NCBI GenBank assembly: GCA_903953195.1
Contig: CAJBIS010000034.1
Span: forward strand, 1-6,942
DNA: 6,942 nucleotides
Source of the DNA: an uncultured Actinomycetes bacterium
GTDB lineage: Bacteria; Actinomycetota; Acidimicrobiia; Acidimicrobiales; Microtrichaceae
Direction: 5' to 3'
In this document: piece after piece, positions 1 through 5,768 of the stretch
Layout of the letters: each line of letters opens with the position of its first letter
Numbering within the stretch: position 1 is the first letter of the stretch
The notes under the pieces: model-generated
What the model was told of the DNA's origin: nothing
Databases searched by the model: none
What the model saw: only the letters and a program-made list of their open reading frames with translations
Position numbers and translations under genes: made by a program

Positions 1-1
1 C

Positions 2-241
2 GGCACCGCGGACGACCAGGGCGTGCTGCAGGCGTTCACCTACGACTACCTGGCGATTTTCGGCACGAAGTTCGCCCGCATGATGGCCGACGACGCCCCC
101 GTGTGGAACCGGGAGCGGCTCGAGCAGGTGCTCGACGAGGCCGAGGCCGCCGGTGTCGACGAGTTCATCCTGGTGCCCGGCACCACCGACGTGGCCTGTC
201 TGGCGGCGTTCGCCGAGGCCGTTGCCGCCCGAACCGCCTGA
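2..241 (+). CDS. LLM class (luciferase-like) flavin/F420-dependent oxidoreductase, C-terminal fragment
   Basis: Only the last 79 codons are present; the reading frame is open to the left edge and ends at TGA 239-241. The fragment shows the alpha-helical and short beta-strand end of a luciferase-like TIM barrel: a YLAIFG segment, a helix around ERLEQVLDEAEAAGVDE, then the strand FILVPGTTD and a closing alanine-rich helix. In this family, the pattern of aspartate-glutamate plus a hydrophobic strand ending in V-P-x-T-x-D followed by a terminal helix is common in F420- or FMN-dependent oxidoreductases of actinobacteria. The substrate and the choice of cofactor cannot be read from this fragment because the N-terminal cofactor-binding part lies outside the window. 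The gene converges on the pilin genes, leaving 37 bases between the two stop codons, so it is not part of their operon. The family call rests on recognised sequence style and not on catalytic residues. Confidence 0.72.
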   Translation, partial: GTADDQGVLQAFTYDYLAIFGTKFARMMADDAPVWNRERLEQVLDEAEAAGVDEFILVPGTTDVACLAAFAEAVAARTA

Positions 242-255
242 GCCGACTGATTCAC

Positions 256-287
256 ATCAGGCGCCATCCGGCGAGGAATCAGGCGCC
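256..287. repeat. 10-bp direct repeat with GGCGCC palindromes in the convergent gap
   Basis: ATCAGGCGCC occurs at 256-265 and again at 278-287, a period of 22 bases. The second copy covers the stop codon of the PilX-like gene (TCA at 279-281 on the plus strand). Each copy contains the self-complementary GGCGCC, so the two copies can pair with each other as a 6-bp stem around a 16-base loop. A short CGCC-ATCC-GGCG hairpin at 262-273 is an alternative. There is no T-run on either strand, so a role as a bidirectional terminator between the convergent genes is only a possibility. Confidence 0.3.
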
Positions 288-2951
288 GCCGACGCTCCAG
301 TCGAGGACCCGCACGCGGCGGACGAGCGAACCCGGCACCGCCACCGACTCGACCACCGCGGTCGCCCGCACCCGACCGTTCACCGTGGCGGTCAGTCGCA
401 CCGGTGAGCCCGCCGGGGTGCAGCACACGACCCCGGTCGCAGCGGTCGCGCTCATGTCGCTGACGATCCCCTGCGCGAGCAGCGACCCGCCGAACAGCGG
501 CGTGTCGGCGAACTCGCCGGCCGCACGGGCCGTCCCCCGCCAGTGCAGCTGGACCTGGGTGCGCGGCAGGTTCGTGTTGCCGAACACGTGGAACTCAGCG
601 ACGCGACCGCCGGCACCGGTGACATCCACGGTGGCCTCGGTGAGTGGCGGGTCCGACACGATCCGGTTCGTCGTCGCGGCCAGGCCGACGTACTGCAGGC
701 GGGGCACGGTGACCTGGTCGCACTGGGCCGGGCTGCCACTGACCGGCGCGCGCGTCCCGCCGTACCACGCGCAGTTCGACGTGAACGTGAGCGTGATGTC
801 GGCATCGGTCAGGTCCGATGCGGTGTTCACGATGGCCTTGCACCCGTCCTGCAGATCGATCCGGGTGATCTGGAACGAGTTCGAGAAGCCCGGCGACATG
901 ACCTCGCACGACGCGCCGCCCTGCAGCGTGAGGCGCGCCATGATGCTCGACTCGTCGATCGGGTCCGACACGTAGCTGCCGTTCGACACACCGGCACCGT
1001 TGTTCCGGATCATCACCGCGAGCGAGTCGATCGGTGCGGTGCCGTCGGCGAGCGCGGAGCCGCTCGGGAACCGCACGTCCTGCACCCGCACGGTGCGTTG
1101 CACACCCGGCGTGTCACGACGACATCGGGGGTCACTGGCAAACGGGAAGGCACACAGGGTCGGCTGGCTCGGTGTGGCGATCGCAGTGTCGTCGACCAGC
1201 ACGTTGTTGGCCGAGTTGCTGTTGTTCCAACCCGAGCCCGATGCGACGGACTGGCCGCTCCCCACCACGCCGTTGACCTCGAGGCGCATGTCCCACAGGT
1301 CCATCGAGATGCACTGGCCCGGCGAGGCGTAGCACTGCGGGTTGGTGAAGCGGAACCGGGCGGTCAGACGCGACCCTTCGAGTTCGGTCGCCTGTCGGCC
1401 GCTGAGGCCCGTGCAGCCGGGGCCGAGCAGATCGAGGGCGGTCACCAGCTGCTGGGTTCGCCCCTGATCGAAGCCGCACGTCCCCAGCGTGGTGCCGGCG
1501 GCCGAGGTGAACGTGAGGTCGACGCGCCTCGACGCGCCCGACGGCGTGACCGGCGGGGTCTCCTTGGACCTGAACAGGAGTTTCGCCGACGCCAGCGGCA
1601 CCGACGGGAAGTCGCGCCACGACGTGACGACGGTGCGATCGAGCGTGCACTGCGTGTTCGGGAACGGGCAGCCCGAGTAGGTCGCGCTGGCCCGAACCGT
1701 CGGGTCGAGCACGTTGCCGAACGGGTTCGTCGCAGTGTTGCGCGTGAACTCGGACGACACCATGGTGCCGTCCGGCGCGGTCTCGGCCGTCGGGACCTGC
1801 ACGAGCGCGGGAAGCGCCGTGTTGCTCGACGATCGAGCCGGACACGCCGCCACGCGGCCGGCCAGATGCTTGATCGCGGTCCGACCGCTCAGCTGGATGC
1901 TGGCGCCCGACACCGTCGGATCACACGCCCGCGGGAACGCCGATCCGGCGCCGCCACTCGCCGGGTCCCAACCGAGCGGCTGGCCGAACACCACCGACAC
2001 CGTCGGGTTGTCGATCACCAGTCCGGTGCGCCGTGCGGCAACGCTGCTGGACGGATCGTTGGCGTCGAACTCGTGCACCCCGATCCCGACCGACGCCGGC
2101 TTGAACCAGAACGTCGAGCCGTTGCAGGTGGCGATCAGATTGTTGAGCGCAGCGACGAGCGACGGGGTGTAGCGGCCGGGGTCGAACGCCATGACCGTGC
2201 TGCACGACGACGGCACCGTCGCCAACGACTGCGTGCCCGGCGCGACGAGCTGCTCCACCGATGCCGGCGGATCACCCAGGTTCACACCGCACTCCGGCAC
2301 CGAGTTCCGATCGACGATCTGCTGGGTCCCGGCCGTCGCGAGGGGCCCGCAGTCGGCGCCACTGAGCCCGATCGCCGCACGCCCCTGCTGGTACTGGCCG
2401 GTCAGCGTCACCGCCGGTCCGTTGGGTGTCACGGTCGCATTGGCACTCGTCCGCACGGTGACGTCGGCGTCGAACGGCAGTGCCGCGGTGCCGGTGTGCC
2501 GCAGGTCGCCGTCGGGCCCGCTGGAACCGAGCAGGTACACGCCGGGACCGCCGAGCGGCAGGTCGACCTTGGCCGGGTCGGCGACACCGAGATCGCAGCT
2601 GACCTCCACCGGGATCGTCGCGCCGCCGGGATCCGCGAAGTCGACCGTCGAGCCCTGCGGCACGGCGGCGCACGGCGCCCCGGCCGAGGTGCGTGCCAGT
2701 CGGGCGACAGCCGCTTCGAGCGCACCGTCGGCGGCACGGTTCTCCATCGCACCCTCGGTCTGAGCGACCGTGACCCGGGACGCGGTCAGCGCGAGCCCGA
2801 GCAGGGCCACCGACGTCAGGAACGTCATCGCCATCACGCCGAGCGCCAGCATGAGCGCGAACCCGCCCTGGGAGGCGCCCCCGGTTCGGCGCCGCCGCAC
2901 AGCCGACGGTCCCCACGCCACACAGGCGAGACCACGTCGCAGCGCGCTCAT
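279..2951 (-). CDS. Very large PilX/GspK-like minor pilin (prepilin-like N-terminus, 22 mature cysteines)
   Basis: 890 aa. It begins with a basic leader (residues 1-30, several Arg) ending in GG, then F-A-L-M-L and a hydrophobic helix to about residue 60. This is a prepilin-peptidase site (G30|F31) followed by the PilX-type N-terminal helix, with the usual A-x-G-A-L-E-A stretch near 75-82. The usual Glu at mature position 5 is Leu here, as in GspK-type tip pseudopilins. The rest is beta-rich and extracellular. Residues about 250-390 carry a P-G-x-Y-T...C...F-W-F-K-P segment and a C343/C370 pair that I recall from other actinobacterial PilX-like proteins. Residues about 425-562 and 598-758 look like two copies of one domain. 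The 22 cysteines after the leader fall mostly as neighbouring pairs, ending in vicinal C843-C844. Known PilX and GspK proteins are much shorter, roughly 150-350 aa. The start at 2951 is chosen because its ATG overlaps the upstream stop (ATGA) behind a GGGGAAG ribosome site; an upstream ATG at 3041 would extend into the preceding gene. Likely role: tip or minor subunit of a type IV pilus-like fibre, last gene of the operon. Confidence 0.72.
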   Translation of the reverse strand: MSALRRGLACVAWGPSAVRRRRTGGASQGGFALMLALGVMAMTFLTSVALLGLALTASRVTVAQTEGAMENRAADGALEAAVARLARTSAGAPCAAVPQGSTVDFADPGGATIPVEVSCDLGVADPAKVDLPLGGPGVYLLGSSGPDGDLRHTGTAALPFDADVTVRTSANATVTPNGPAVTLTGQYQQGRAAIGLSGADCGPLATAGTQQIVDRNSVPECGVNLGDPPASVEQLVAPGTQSLATVPSSCSTVMAFDPGRYTPSLVAALNNLIATCNGSTFWFKPASVGIGVHEFDANDPSSSVAARRTGLVIDNPTVSVVFGQPLGWDPASGGAGSAFPRACDPTVSGASIQLSGRTAIKHLAGRVAACPARSSSNTALPALVQVPTAETAPDGTMVSSEFTRNTATNPFGNVLDPTVRASATYSGCPFPNTQCTLDRTVVTSWRDFPSVPLASAKLLFRSKETPPVTPSGASRRVDLTFTSAAGTTLGTCGFDQGRTQQLVTALDLLGPGCTGLSGRQATELEGSRLTARFRFTNPQCYASPGQCISMDLWDMRLEVNGVVGSGQSVASGSGWNNSNSANNVLVDDTAIATPSQPTLCAFPFASDPRCRRDTPGVQRTVRVQDVRFPSGSALADGTAPIDSLAVMIRNNGAGVSNGSYVSDPIDESSIMARLTLQGGASCEVMSPGFSNSFQITRIDLQDGCKAIVNTASDLTDADITLTFTSNCAWYGGTRAPVSGSPAQCDQVTVPRLQYVGLAATTNRIVSDPPLTEATVDVTGAGGRVAEFHVFGNTNLPRTQVQLHWRGTARAAGEFADTPLFGGSLLAQGIVSDMSATAATGVVCCTPAGSPVRLTATVNGRVRATAVVESVAVPGSLVRRVRVLDWSVGGA
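678..1679 (-). repeat. Two diverged tandem copies of a cysteine-bonded beta domain within the PilX-like protein
   Basis: Copy A covers residues about 425-562 (nt 1266-1679) and copy B about 598-758 (nt 678-1160). Both open with a C-x-F-P element closed by a second Cys (C428/C435; C600/C610), then a strand containing F-P-S. Both continue with a hydrophobic L-T-[FL] strand, a Cys, about 20 residues that include a D-L or I-D-L strand, then G-C. Each ends with a T-[AL]-x-F-x-[FS]-[TN]-x-x-C strand, a further Cys, and a closing strand (L-E-V-N-G in A; L-Q-Y-V-G in B). The cysteine spacings correspond: C492/C513 and C540/C547 in A, C682/C704 and C727/C744 in B. Identity is low, so this is ancient duplication at the protein level. 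I aligned the copies by eye. Confidence 0.5.
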
Positions 2952-4981
2952 CCGGACTTCCCCAACGGTGCCGATGCGGCACCCGCCTGACCGTTGGCGC
3001 GCGCGGACACGGTGGCGACGACGGTGCCCGACGAACCGCACCGACTGCTCGGCGGGTCGACGGCGAGGTTCGAGCCACCGACGGCGTCGATCGTGCGGCG
3101 GATGGTCTGCGGCGACGGACCGCAGTCGTAGGCGAGGTCGATCAGGTACTGCTCGGCGCCGAGCACCGGGTTCCAGGTGAGCGTCCAGCCGTTGAATGCG
3201 AGGCCGTCGGGCGCCGCCGGTGCGCCCTCGACGACGTAGGTGGTGCTGGCCACGCCCTGTGCACCGTCGTCGTCGGTGACGATCACGCTCACCGTGTACA
3301 GGCCGGGCGAGGTGAACGTGTGCGACGGATTGACGTCGCTCGAGCTCGTGCCGTCACCGAAGGACCAGAGGCGACTGATGATCGTGCCATCGGGGTCGGA
3401 AGATGCTCCCGACTGGAACCCGACGACGCGTTGCGGCGCATCGCCGGCGACGGCGCCGACAGCGAGGGACGCGGTCGGCGCGCGGTTCACCCGGAAGGGG
3501 ACCCGAGGTGACTCCTGCACGCCCTGACCGTCCGGGTTGGCGAGCCGCGCGATCTCGTAGTCGCCCGCGTCGCCCGCCAGGAAGCTCAGCTCACACGAGT
3601 CGGCGGACGGGCACCTGGTGGCCACCTCGGTGGCACCCCACACCGCCCCATTGCGGTACAGGCGCCAGCCGGTTCCCCCCGCAGTGAAGGGCGCGACCGG
3701 CGTGAAGCGCACCACGAGTGGCGGCAGGCCGGGGCCGACCGTTCCGACCCGCGGCACCTTGCCCGGCACGTTCACCGGTGCCGGATCGAGCTGAATCGTG
3801 TCCTGTTGGGCGGTGTCGACCGTGACGGTGAGCACCGACTTGTCGGTGGCCCCGCTCGAGTCGGTGACGGTGAGCGAGATCTGACGCGGACCCGGTGTCG
3901 CGGTCGCCGGAATGATCACACTCGGTTGGGCGCCGTCGACGTAACGGTCGGAGCCGAGGTCATCACCCAGGTCCCACTGGTAGGTGAGCGTGTCGCCCGG
4001 GTCGGGGTCGTTCGACTGCGTGCCGTCGAGTTGGAAGGCGATGCCGCGCGACGCGACCGCCGGTCCGGCGGCGAGCGCCCGCGGCGACCGGTTCAGGATC
4101 TCCACGGTGCGTGCCGTGGTGCTGACGCCGCCGGCGTTGTCGGTGACCTGCAGGATCACCGAGTTGCTGCCCTTGGTCCCGAACGTGCACGACACGTTGG
4201 CGACCTGGGTCTGACCGGCGCACGACGAGCCGGGCGGGAAGGTCCAGAGCACATCGGCCACGTCGCCGTCGCGATCGCTCGACGCGGAGGCGTCGAAGGT
4301 GAACGTGGTGTCGGTGTAACCGGAGTCGTTCGCCAGGGTGATGGTGGCGATCGGCGGGTAGTTGCCGCCCGAACCGAACCCGATCGAGTCCTGGGTGGCG
4401 CGACGGGTGGCCCGCGCCGTCACCGGCAGCGTCGACCCCTTGGGGGTGAGCGACAGCTGCACCTGCTTGTTCGCCTCGTTGAGACAGGGGTTGCCGCCCG
4501 CGGCCGGAGCCGCACCCGGACACGACACGGTCGTGTTGCCCACGAGGACGTTGCTGAACAACTGGATCGAACTCGTGTCGCCGCCGGCGAGCGGACACTC
4601 CCGACGCCACAGCCCCACGGCATCGCCGCCGCTGGGCGCCTCGGAGTAGACGACGCGGGTGGGCGCGTCGCCGGCCGAGATGATCGTGAGCTTGACCGAA
4701 CCGCCCGAACCGTCACCGCCGACGCAGTCGCCGCCGGCGCCCGCGACCTGCACCAACTGCGCCGATGCGACGTCGCGCGAGAACCAGGTGTTCACCAGCC
4801 CCGACGCCGTGGCGCGACCCAGATCGTCGCTCGCGGTCCCCTGGCTGCGCACCGCCGTGGTGGCCCACAGGGTGAGTGGCACACCGATCACGCCGACGAT
4901 CGCCAGCGACAACAACAGCTCGACGAGCGTCATGCCGCGCTGGTCGCGGCCGGCTCCATGCCGTCGCGACCCGTGCCGCAT
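2948..4981 (-). CDS. PilW/GspJ-like prepilin with three PKD domains and an FN3-like domain
   Basis: 677 aa. The leader (residues 1-16, Arg/His-rich) ends in RG and is followed by M-T-L-V-E-L-L-L-S-L: a classical type III prepilin-peptidase site (G16|M17) with Glu at mature position 5 and a hydrophobic helix to about residue 40. Residues about 45-195 form a PilW/GspJ-like head. PKD-type domains follow at about 209-296 (D-A-S-A-S-S-D-R-D-G-D), 299-389 (S-N-D-P-D-P-G-D, Y-Q-W-D-L-G-D) and 500-585 (S-S-D-P-D-G, W-S-F-G-D-G, H-T-F). An Ig-like stretch without a clear family lies at 395-497. An FN3-like domain at about 586-672 begins P-D-G-L and L-T-W-N-P. Ten cysteines form five plausible pairs. 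Ordinary PilW and GspJ are about 200-350 aa; the excess is all surface-type domains, suggesting an adhesive or protein-binding role at a pilus tip. The ATG at 4981 is preferred because it gives a normal-length leader; a GTG at 5020 is possible but would start inside a strong hairpin. It overlaps the next gene by 4 bases. Confidence 0.8.
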   Translation of the reverse strand: MRHGSRRHGAGRDQRGMTLVELLLSLAIVGVIGVPLTLWATTAVRSQGTASDDLGRATASGLVNTWFSRDVASAQLVQVAGAGGDCVGGDGSGGSVKLTIISAGDAPTRVVYSEAPSGGDAVGLWRRECPLAGGDTSSIQLFSNVLVGNTTVSCPGAAPAAGGNPCLNEANKQVQLSLTPKGSTLPVTARATRRATQDSIGFGSGGNYPPIATITLANDSGYTDTTFTFDASASSDRDGDVADVLWTFPPGSSCAGQTQVANVSCTFGTKGSNSVILQVTDNAGGVSTTARTVEILNRSPRALAAGPAVASRGIAFQLDGTQSNDPDPGDTLTYQWDLGDDLGSDRYVDGAQPSVIIPATATPGPRQISLTVTDSSGATDKSVLTVTVDTAQQDTIQLDPAPVNVPGKVPRVGTVGPGLPPLVVRFTPVAPFTAGGTGWRLYRNGAVWGATEVATRCPSADSCELSFLAGDAGDYEIARLANPDGQGVQESPRVPFRVNRAPTASLAVGAVAGDAPQRVVGFQSGASSDPDGTIISRLWSFGDGTSSSDVNPSHTFTSPGLYTVSVIVTDDDGAQGVASTTYVVEGAPAAPDGLAFNGWTLTWNPVLGAEQYLIDLAYDCGPSPQTIRRTIDAVGGSNLAVDPPSSRCGSSGTVVATVSARANGQAGAASAPLGKSG
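2957..2963 (-). promoter_or_regulatory. Ribosome binding site deciding the PilX-like start
   Basis: On the minus strand GGGGAAG lies 5 bases upstream of ATG 2951-2949, inside the last codons of the PKD pilin gene. The stop TGA (2950-2948) and the start ATG share the tetranucleotide ATGA, so translation of the two genes is probably coupled. The match to AGGAGG is only partial, which fits dependence on terminating ribosomes. Confidence 0.5.
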
Positions 4982-4993
4982 CTCGGACGCGCC

Positions 4994-5042
4994 TCGTCCA
5001 GCTCCGCGCTGCGCCCGCACGGTGCGGCGCGGAACTGGACGA
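4994..5042 (-). promoter_or_regulatory. Strong intercistronic RNA hairpin between the two upstream pilin genes
   Basis: In the minus-strand transcript the arms 5042-5027 (TCGTCCAGTTCCGCGC) and 5009-4994 (GCGCGGAGCTGGACGA) pair over 16 positions: 15 Watson-Crick pairs and one U-G. Three more pairs follow after one mismatch (5044-5046 with 4992-4990). The 17-base loop holds CGCA-CCG-TGCG-GG-CGCA, which allows two mutually exclusive small inner stems. The hairpin begins 10 bases after the stop of the small prepilin gene and ends 12 bases before the ATG of the PKD pilin gene, leaving the start codon exposed but the GAGG-like ribosome site partly within the 3' arm. There is no following U-run, so a classical terminator is unlikely. 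It could attenuate read-through, stabilise the upstream mRNA or limit translation of the downstream gene. Confidence 0.6.
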
Positions 5043-5052
5043 CGCGGCCCGA

Positions 5053-5577
5053 TCACGGCCTCGGGTCCCTGATCACGACCTGTCCGGTCGACGTGCCACC
5101 GTCCGACAACACGACGCGACCGGTGAGGCGGATCGCCCCGAGGTCGCCGCCGGCGGGACACGTGGTGGTGAACGTCCCCATCGACGCGCTCCCCGGAGCG
5201 GACGGTGTCCAGAACTCGATGTTGGTGACCTCGGCGGTGGTCACGTAGTCCGGCGGCACCCACCGGTCCGCCCATCCGGCGGCCGCCGCCTGAAATGCAG
5301 GGACGTCTGCGGGCTGGCCGGCCACACACGGGTTGGCCGGCAGTGGTGCGAGCTGCTGGGAGTAGTACGGCAGCGCCTTCAGGCTCTCGGTGTAGCTGGT
5401 CAGCGCACCCTGCAGACGCTGTTGGGCGCTGGTCTGGGTGCTGCTGCGCATCAGCGTGAGCATCCCGGCGGCGATCGCCGTGATGGCGACGGACGTGAGC
5501 ACGAGCGCGAGCAGGACCTCGATCAGCGTGAAGCCTGCTTGGTCGTGTCTCCCCAGCTGCGTGTGCGGCCGCAGCAT
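5053..5577 (-). CDS. Small PilV/GspI-like type IV prepilin
   Basis: 174 aa. A 15-residue leader ending Q-A-G is followed by F-T-L-I-E-V-L-L-A-L, a textbook prepilin cleavage and N-methylation site (A-G15|F16, Glu at mature position 5), and a hydrophobic helix to about residue 43. An amphipathic extension with A-Q-Q-R-L-Q-G then leads into a small beta-rich head. The head has two cysteines (C84, C140), which could form one disulfide. Length and position as first of three prepilin genes match PilV of type IV pili and GspI of type II secretion. The start is the ATG at 5577-5575, with GGATGG 7 bases upstream. The gene is preceded by 191 non-coding bases and followed by a hairpin before the PKD pilin gene, so it is the likely first gene of the operon. 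Expected location after cleavage: inner membrane, then a fibre projecting outward. Whether the fibre is a pilus or a pseudopilus cannot be decided here. Confidence 0.82.
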   Translation of the reverse strand: MLRPHTQLGRHDQAGFTLIEVLLALVLTSVAITAIAAGMLTLMRSSTQTSAQQRLQGALTSYTESLKALPYYSQQLAPLPANPCVAGQPADVPAFQAAAAGWADRWVPPDYVTTAEVTNIEFWTPSAPGSASMGTFTTTCPAGGDLGAIRLTGRVVLSDGGTSTGQVVIRDPRP

Positions 5578-5584
5578 GTCGTCA

Positions 5585-5590
5585 CCATCC
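5585..5590 (-). promoter_or_regulatory. Ribosome binding site of the small prepilin gene
   Basis: GGATGG on the minus strand ends 7 bases before ATG 5577. It is a partial match to AGGAGG with normal spacing. It supports the ATG at 5577, which also gives the normal short prepilin leader. Confidence 0.4.
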
Positions 5591-5608
5591 GTGTGTTCGT
5601 ACCGTTCG

Positions 5609-5636
5609 ACCCTACGGCCGACGGTCGTGAACTCAA
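5609..5636 (-). promoter_or_regulatory. Candidate sigma-70-type promoter of the pilin operon
   Basis: On the minus strand TTGAGT (5636-5631) is followed after 16 bases by TAGGGT (5614-5609). The -35 matches four of six consensus bases (TTGA). The -10 fits the T-A-N-N-N-T pattern common in actinobacteria. Transcription would begin near 5602, giving a leader of about 25 bases before the ATG at 5577. This is pattern matching in GC-rich DNA and needs 5'-end mapping. Confidence 0.35.
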
Positions 5637-5655
5637 CCGGACGGCGGGCGGGTCG

Positions 5656-5674
5656 GCCGATCTGGTCGATCGGC
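5656..5674. repeat. Perfect inverted repeat upstream of the candidate pilin promoter
   Basis: GCCGATC (5656-5662), five bases, then GATCGGC (5668-5674). The 7-bp arms match exactly. The site lies 19 bases upstream of the -35 hexamer of the candidate pilin promoter, a position typical of an activator site. It is also 95 bases downstream of the transglutaminase stop codon, so part of a termination region is the alternative. GGTCG is also directly repeated at 5651-5655 and 5664-5668. Confidence 0.35.
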
Positions 5675-5722
5675 GTGCGGCCCAGCGTTCACCACGTTCC
5701 GTGGCCTGTCAACGCTGCGAGG

Positions 5723-5737
5723 TGGGCACTCTGCCCA
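5723..5737 (-). terminator. Small hairpin after the transglutaminase gene, possible terminator
   Basis: TGGGCA, CTC, TGCCCA: a perfect 6-bp stem with a 3-base loop (plus-strand reading), starting 31 bases after the stop codon of the transglutaminase gene. No U-run follows on the minus strand. It could end or slow transcription of the upstream operon, or protect its 3' end. The call is tentative. Confidence 0.25.
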
Positions 5738-5768
5738 GTGCTGACGGGAGTCTCAGGCCCGCGGCGCG

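Larger units (their letters stand above)
5578..5768. other. Intergenic region between the transglutaminase and pilin genes
   Basis: 191 bases with no convincing open frame in keeping with the neighbours. Reading along the minus strand it holds a small hairpin (5737-5723), a perfect TTGACA (5712-5707) without a good -10, the 7-bp inverted repeat (5674-5656), the candidate promoter (5636-5609) and the ribosome site (5590-5585). This suggests that the pilin genes have their own promoter and are not simply read through from the transglutaminase operon. Confidence 0.6.

Noticed and set aside
279..2951. PilY1-like or von Willebrand A-type adhesin
   Set aside because: I found no MIDAS motif (D-x-S-x-S) in a suitable strand context and no beta-propeller signature in the 890-aa protein.
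543..2990. An 815-codon open frame on the plus strand, antisense to the PilX-like gene
   Set aside because: Its translation is Arg/Gly/His-rich low-complexity sequence with no recognisable domain. Long antisense frames are expected in DNA this GC-rich, and the opposite strand has a clear prepilin protein.
3806..5248. A 480-codon open frame on the plus strand, antisense to the PKD prepilin gene
   Set aside because: Arg-rich shadow translation; it crosses the boundaries of two well-supported minus-strand genes and has no domain signature.
4982..5329. N-terminal extension of the PKD prepilin to an ATG at 5329
   Set aside because: The extra residues are Arg/Pro-rich, overlap most of the second half of the small prepilin gene in another frame, and would place the prepilin cleavage site over 130 residues from the start.
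279..5577. Tad/Flp pilus locus
   Set aside because: The hydrophobic segments have the T4a/GspI-J-K style (F-T-L-I-E, M-T-L-V-E) and not the short Flp type; no TadA, TadB, TadC or TadE/F-like gene is present.
5684..5712. A perfect TTGACA (5712-5707) as a second pilin promoter
   Set aside because: At 17 bases spacing the -10 would be AACGCT, a poor match, and nearby spacings are no better. The TTGAGT/TAGGGT pair is closer to the gene and fits better.
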